A stretch of DNA of 64,000 nt from Salirhabdus salicampi (GTDB lineage: Bacteria; Bacillota; Bacilli; Bacillales; Alkalibacillaceae), in NCBI RefSeq assembly GCF_024259515.1, contig NZ_JANBWE010000001.1, positions 248,001 through 312,000 of the forward strand. Direction: 5' to 3'. Position 1 is the first letter of the stretch; each line of letters begins with the position of its first letter. The position numbers were made by a program, and so were the translations under genes. Positions 60,555 to 64,000 of the stretch are shown in pieces. Below the pieces are notes generated by a model. It was not told the origin of the DNA. It was given only the letters and a program-made list of their open reading frames with translations, and searched no databases.

Positions 60555-61556
60555 ATGAAGAAATTATTAATGATGATGATGACGAGTATTCTTATATTCG
60601 CTGTAGCATGTGGTACTACTGAAACAGAGAATGAAAATGGTGAATCTAATAGCGGTGACGGTGATGTAGTTATCGGGGTGACACAAATTGTAGAGCACCC
60701 ATCCTTGGATGCTGCGTTTGAAGGATTTAAGCAAGCGCTTGTAGATGGGGGCATTAACGCTTCTTATGATGTAAATATTGCACAAGGTGACTCAAGCAAT
60801 AATGATGCTATTGCAAAGAAATTAGCCGATGATGAGGTTGATTTAATATTTGCTAATTCAACACCAAGTGCTTTAAGTGCGTTGAATGCAACAAAGGAAA
60901 TCCCAATTATTTTCACTTCCGTAACAGATCCAGTTGGCTCTGAGCTGGTTGAGACTATGGAGAAACCTGGTGGAAATGTAACAGGGACCTCTGATTCAAA
61001 TCCGGATGCAATTCCAAGTACGATACAGTTAATTAAAGATATGGGTTATGAAAGTGTCGGAGTTGTTTACAACTCTGGTGAGTCTAATTCTGTAGCTCAA
61101 ATTAATGCAGTGAAAGAATATGCAAGTGATAACAATGTTAATGTTGAAGAGGCAGTTGTATCTACAAGTGCAGAAGTAAAACAAGCAACGGAATCTCTTG
61201 TAGGGGATGTAGATGCCTTATACATCATTACTGATAATACAGTTGTTTCCGCTTTGGAATCTGTTTTAATCGTTGGACATCAGGAAGATATTCCAGTTTT
61301 CGTCGGTGAGTTAGATTCAGTAGAACGTGGTGGTTTCGCTGCTTACGGATTTAGCTACTATGATATTGGCTACGAAGCTGGAGAAAAAACTGTGCAAATT
61401 TTAAATGGTGAAAAAGAACCGGGTGAAATTCCTGCTACTTTCCCACAAACTCTACAATTAACGATTAATGAAGAAGCTGCGGAAGAAATGGGAGTTGAAC
61501 TGACGGACGAACTAAAAGATCTAGCAACAGATATTGTAACGACACAACAAGATTAA
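60555..61556 (+). CDS. ABC transporter substrate-binding lipoprotein (COG2984, TrpX-like)
   Basis: 333 residues from ATG-60555 (GGGGGAAAAAGAG upstream). Lipobox 'LIFAVAC' then an acidic linker. Two-lobed type 1 periplasmic-binding fold: 'VVIGVTQIVEHPSLDAAFEGFKQAL', 'DLIFANSTPSALSALNATKEIPIIFTSVTDPVGSELVETMEKPGGNVTGTSD'. Characterised relatives bind aromatic amino acids (TrpX) but many are uncharacterised; no T-box or riboswitch precedes the gene, so the ligand is open. Confidence 0.9.
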   Translation: MKKLLMMMMTSILIFAVACGTTETENENGESNSGDGDVVIGVTQIVEHPSLDAAFEGFKQALVDGGINASYDVNIAQGDSSNNDAIAKKLADDEVDLIFANSTPSALSALNATKEIPIIFTSVTDPVGSELVETMEKPGGNVTGTSDSNPDAIPSTIQLIKDMGYESVGVVYNSGESNSVAQINAVKEYASDNNVNVEEAVVSTSAEVKQATESLVGDVDALYIITDNTVVSALESVLIVGHQEDIPVFVGELDSVERGGFAAYGFSYYDIGYEAGEKTVQILNGEKEPGEIPATFPQTLQLTINEEAAEEMGVELTDELKDLATDIVTTQQD

Positions 61557-61570
61557 AAGGGTGACTAGAA

Positions 61571-62584
61571 ATGATAAACGCACTATATGGCGCTTTGGAG
61601 TCAGGTTTAATATACGCGATTATGGCATTAGGAGTTTATTTAACCTTTCGTATATTAGATTTTCCTGATTTAACGGTTGATGGAAGCTTCGTTACCGGTG
61701 GAGCTGTGAGTGCAATTATGATTGTGAACGGGCAAGACCCGTTCCTTTCTACTTTAGTCGGTGGTGCTGCAGGTTTCATCGCAGGTTGCTTTACAGGACT
61801 ATTGCATACGAAAGGAAATATCAATGCACTGCTTTCCGGCATATTAATGATGACTGCTCTATATTCCATTAACTTGAAAATTATGCAAAAGCCAAGCATT
61901 CCACTGATGAATCAAGAGACGGTGTTTACCCGAATAGAATCTTGGTGGGCGGCCCTCAATTTGGATGCCCTCATAAGTGCCCCTTTTATGTGGATAGGGG
62001 TAGGTGAACATTTACCACGTACGTTTTACGTTATTGGCTCGATGATTATTATTATGTTCATATTTAAGAAACTAATTGATTGGCTCCTTCAAACAGAAGC
62101 AGGTTTGGCGTTAAGAGCTACTGGGGACAATCCACGTATGGTGAAAAGCTTCTCAGCCAATACAAATATGTATATTATTATTGGTTTAGGTATTTCTAAC
62201 GGTTTAGTAGCGATAAGTGGTGGTCTTGTTGTTCAATACAACGGGTTTAGTGATGTGAATTTGGGAATTGGTATGATTATTATCGGGCTTGCTTCTGTTA
62301 TCATTGGTGAAGGATTGTTCGGTAAAGACAAAATCGTCCGTTTAACGTTGGCGGTGGCATTAGGGGCGATAGTGTATCGATTTATTATTGCAATTGCTTT
62401 ACGTACAGATTTCTTAGATGCAAGTGATATGAAATTAATTACGGCCATTATCGTTATCGGTGCACTTGTTTTCCCAAAATGGTGGGCCTATATAAAAGAG
62501 AAGAAAAAGCGTCAAGCAGCAAGAAAAACATTACGTGAGCAGGAAAAGGGGGTCGATTTCATTGCTTCAACTAAATCAGATTAA
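61571..62584 (+). CDS. ABC transporter permease (COG4120, TrpY-like)
   Basis: 337 residues, about nine membrane segments; BPD_transp_2 family ('LESGLIYAIMALGVYLTFRILDFPDLTVDGSFVTGGAV', 'LRATGDNPRMVKSFSANTN'). It follows the binding protein by 14 bases and ends in a basic tail that overlaps the ATPase gene by 23 bases. Forms the membrane channel of the importer. Confidence 0.9.
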   Translation: MINALYGALESGLIYAIMALGVYLTFRILDFPDLTVDGSFVTGGAVSAIMIVNGQDPFLSTLVGGAAGFIAGCFTGLLHTKGNINALLSGILMMTALYSINLKIMQKPSIPLMNQETVFTRIESWWAALNLDALISAPFMWIGVGEHLPRTFYVIGSMIIIMFIFKKLIDWLLQTEAGLALRATGDNPRMVKSFSANTNMYIIIGLGISNGLVAISGGLVVQYNGFSDVNLGIGMIIIGLASVIIGEGLFGKDKIVRLTLAVALGAIVYRFIIAIALRTDFLDASDMKLITAIIVIGALVFPKWWAYIKEKKKRQAARKTLREQEKGVDFIASTKSD

Positions 62585-63356
62585 TAAAGTCTTCTATGAA
62601 GGTACCCCAAATGAACGAAAGGCGCTGCAAGGGCTTGCTTTAACCTTAAAAGAAGGGGATTTCGTAACGGTTATTGGAAGTAATGGTGCCGGAAAATCAA
62701 CGTTACTCAATATTATTGCCGGTGTTTTGTTTCCTGATTACGGTGCTGTGATGGTAGATGGAGACGACGTTTCTTTTAAGCCGGAGCATAGGCGCGCAAA
62801 GTGGATTGGTCGGGTATTCCAGGATCCCATGGCTGGAACTGCCCCTCATATGACGATTGAGGAGAATATGGCAATCGCATTTAGTCGTACAAAGAAACGG
62901 AACTTGCGAAGAGGGGTAACTTCTAAAAGGCGTAAAGAATTTCAAGAGCATTTAGCCTCTTTAGAGTTAGGATTAGAAAATCGCCTGGGCTCAAAAGTAG
63001 GATTGCTTTCTGGAGGAGAGAGGCAAGCGTTGTCTCTTTTAATGGCTACCTTCACAGAACCACGTATTTTGCTTTTAGATGAGCATACGGCCGCCTTAGA
63101 CCCAGCACGTGCTGAATTAATTACACGACTTACGAAAGAAATGGTTTCGAAGCATAATTTAACAACGCTCATGGTTACACACCAGATGGATCAAGCGATT
63201 GAATTAGGGAATCGACTGATCATGATGGATGAAGGGAATATTATTTACGAAGCAGACGAAGAAGAGAAGAAGAAGCTAACAGTAGAAGATTTAATTCAAA
63301 TCTTTAAAGATGTAAAAGGTAAAGAAATTGCTAGTGACCGGGCGTTACTTTCATAA
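62562..63356 (+). CDS. ABC transporter ATP-binding protein (COG1101, TrpZ-like)
   Basis: 264 residues from a TTG at 62562, about 9 bases after AAGGGGG; the longer frame from 62535 would translate that site. Walker A 'GSNGAGKST', 'VFQDPMAGTAPHMTIEENM', signature 'LLSGGERQALSLLMA', Walker B 'ILLLDEHTAALDP' and 'VTHQMDQAIE' are intact. Asp-Glu-His after Walker B is typical of this subfamily. Powers the importer encoded by the two preceding genes. Confidence 0.9.
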   Translation: MLQLNQINKVFYEGTPNERKALQGLALTLKEGDFVTVIGSNGAGKSTLLNIIAGVLFPDYGAVMVDGDDVSFKPEHRRAKWIGRVFQDPMAGTAPHMTIEENMAIAFSRTKKRNLRRGVTSKRRKEFQEHLASLELGLENRLGSKVGLLSGGERQALSLLMATFTEPRILLLDEHTAALDPARAELITRLTKEMVSKHNLTTLMVTHQMDQAIELGNRLIMMDEGNIIYEADEEEKKKLTVEDLIQIFKDVKGKEIASDRALLS

Positions 63357-63394
63357 ATTTGCTCACTCCGAGTTTTTCTCATATAGATGACATT

Positions 63395-63424
63395 GAAGGC
63401 GTATGGACATTTCCATACGCCTTC
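63395..63424 (+). terminator. Hairpin after the ABC importer operon
   Basis: GAAGGCGTATGG (63395-63406), loop ACATTT, CCATACGCCTTC (63413-63424): 12 bp perfect, but no T-run follows. Confidence 0.65.
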
Positions 63425-63618
63425 CCCATTATGAAATGTTTTGATGAAATTTTGGTTTTCATTGCAAAAGCTTGCGAAGATTTTCGTTTTAAGCTAATAA
63501 AATTATCTTTTTTAAGCATTGTTTTGAAACATTGTCCTATTCTTTAATGCTTTATTCCAAATTTATGAAAAATATGGTATATTATTACTGAAAAATGAAT
63601 AAGGAAAGGAGATCTTTC

Positions 63619-64000
63619 ATGGAGAACATAAAAAATTATTATGAAATTTCCCCTTTAACGTTAACCATCTTGCCTAAATGGTTAGAAAATGGTGTAGCCG
63701 GTTCATTAGTTTTAGAACAGCGTGAGAAATATGTCGTGAATATTCCCCCAAGGACGTTGATTGATCAAGCGTGTAAGTTTTTTGGTTCCAGCCTAAGAGG
63801 ACGACAAGAAGGGACGAAAGATATTGCTGGCATAACTCATAAATCCCCAATTGCTATAGATCCTCATAGCGGTATGTATTTCTTCCCTACCTCTTCCCCA
63901 GTAAAACCAAGTTGCTCTTGGATTGCTCATTCCCATATTGAAAACGTTCAAGAAATGGAACATAACCAATCTAAAATCACTTTTGTTTCTGGACAATCTG
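63619..64000 (+). CDS. comK: Competence transcription factor ComK (3' end outside the window)
   Basis: About 127 codons visible, running off the right edge. Translated by hand: 'YYEISPLTLTILPKW', 'YVVNIPPRTLIDQACKFFGSSLRGRQEGTKDIAGITHKSPIAIDPHSGMYFFPTSSPVKPSCSWIAHSHIENV' (given for recognition of the motif CKFFGSSLRGRQEGT). This matches ComK, the minor-groove-binding master activator of DNA-uptake genes. AAGGAAAGGAG precedes ATG-63619. A TATATT element at 63578-63583 is the probable -10 box; ComK-box-like A/T tracts occur upstream but are not diagnostic in such AT-rich DNA. Confidence 0.92.
   Translation, partial: MENIKNYYEISPLTLTILPKWLENGVAGSLVLEQREKYVVNIPPRTLIDQACKFFGSSLRGRQEGTKDIAGITHKSPIAIDPHSGMYFFPTSSPVKPSCSWIAHSHIENVQEMEHNQSKITFVSGQS

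Noticed and set aside
1-64000. CRISPR arrays, tRNA/rRNA genes, insertion sequences
   Set aside because: No regularly spaced repeats, no cloverleaf-like segments or rRNA motifs, and no transposase-like reading frames were seen on either strand.

Overview
The window is a low-GC chromosomal segment of an endospore-forming Bacillaceae bacterium. Several genes point to sporulation: small acid-soluble spore proteins of the H and alpha/beta types, a YjcZ-type peptide, YhaL, and a spore-coat-like protein behind a sigma-K-like promoter. It also carries ScoC/Hpr, PrsA, the ecsABC cluster and the start of comK. Gene order from about 20 kb to the right edge broadly follows the Bacillus subtilis yheA/yheB - yhaQP - yhaON - yhaL - prsA - scoC - yhaH - hit - ecsABC - yhaA - pbpF - hemEHY - yhfH/I/J/L - comK region, interrupted by lineage-specific inserts. 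The OpuA glycine-betaine importer, two GbsR/OpcR-type regulators and very acidic lipoprotein linkers suggest a salt-adapted relative (inference). No insertion sequence, prophage, CRISPR array, tRNA or rRNA was seen.

Left part (1-20 kb): a truncated ECF-type sigma factor; a manganese ABC importer (mnt-like) with a sigma-A promoter and two MntR-like operators; sspH; an MFS transporter; cstA; then a compact cluster of a thioredoxin-like small protein, a small protein ending in Cys-Cys, and an ArsA/Get3-type ATPase. The first gene of that cluster appears to run through an in-frame UGA followed at the right distance by a perfect hairpin with a GGG loop, so it is a candidate selenoprotein and the most unusual object here. 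Next come a quinone oxidoreductase-like protein, a hemolysin III-like protein, a BtuF-like protein, azlCD, a putative coat protein, a cation diffusion facilitator with Mn-type residues, an IDEAL protein, a chemotaxis receptor, an MFS exporter, an SMP-30 lactonase and fumC.

Middle (20-43 kb): spore protein, YheB, YheA, an ABC exporter (yhaQ/yhaP), the SbcD/SbcC-like pair yhaO/yhaN, a GbsR-like regulator, yhaL, prsA, yhaJ-like, scoC; then an ECF sigma/anti-sigma pair transcribed away from a three-gene NEW3-protein/ABC-transporter operon; then a second GbsR-like gene facing opuA-AA/AB/AC across a palindromic operator; then yhaH and hit.

Right part (43-64 kb): ecsABC, an amidohydrolase, a ferritin-like protein, liaFSR-type envelope-stress genes, pbpF, the coproporphyrin-dependent haem genes hemE-hemH-hemY, yhfH, yhfI, lplJ, lcfB behind a perfect FadR-type operator, a COG2984/4120/1101-type ABC importer, and the 5' part of comK. 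The hit-ecsA gap holds a structured stretch with a leftward terminator and may encode an unannotated RNA.
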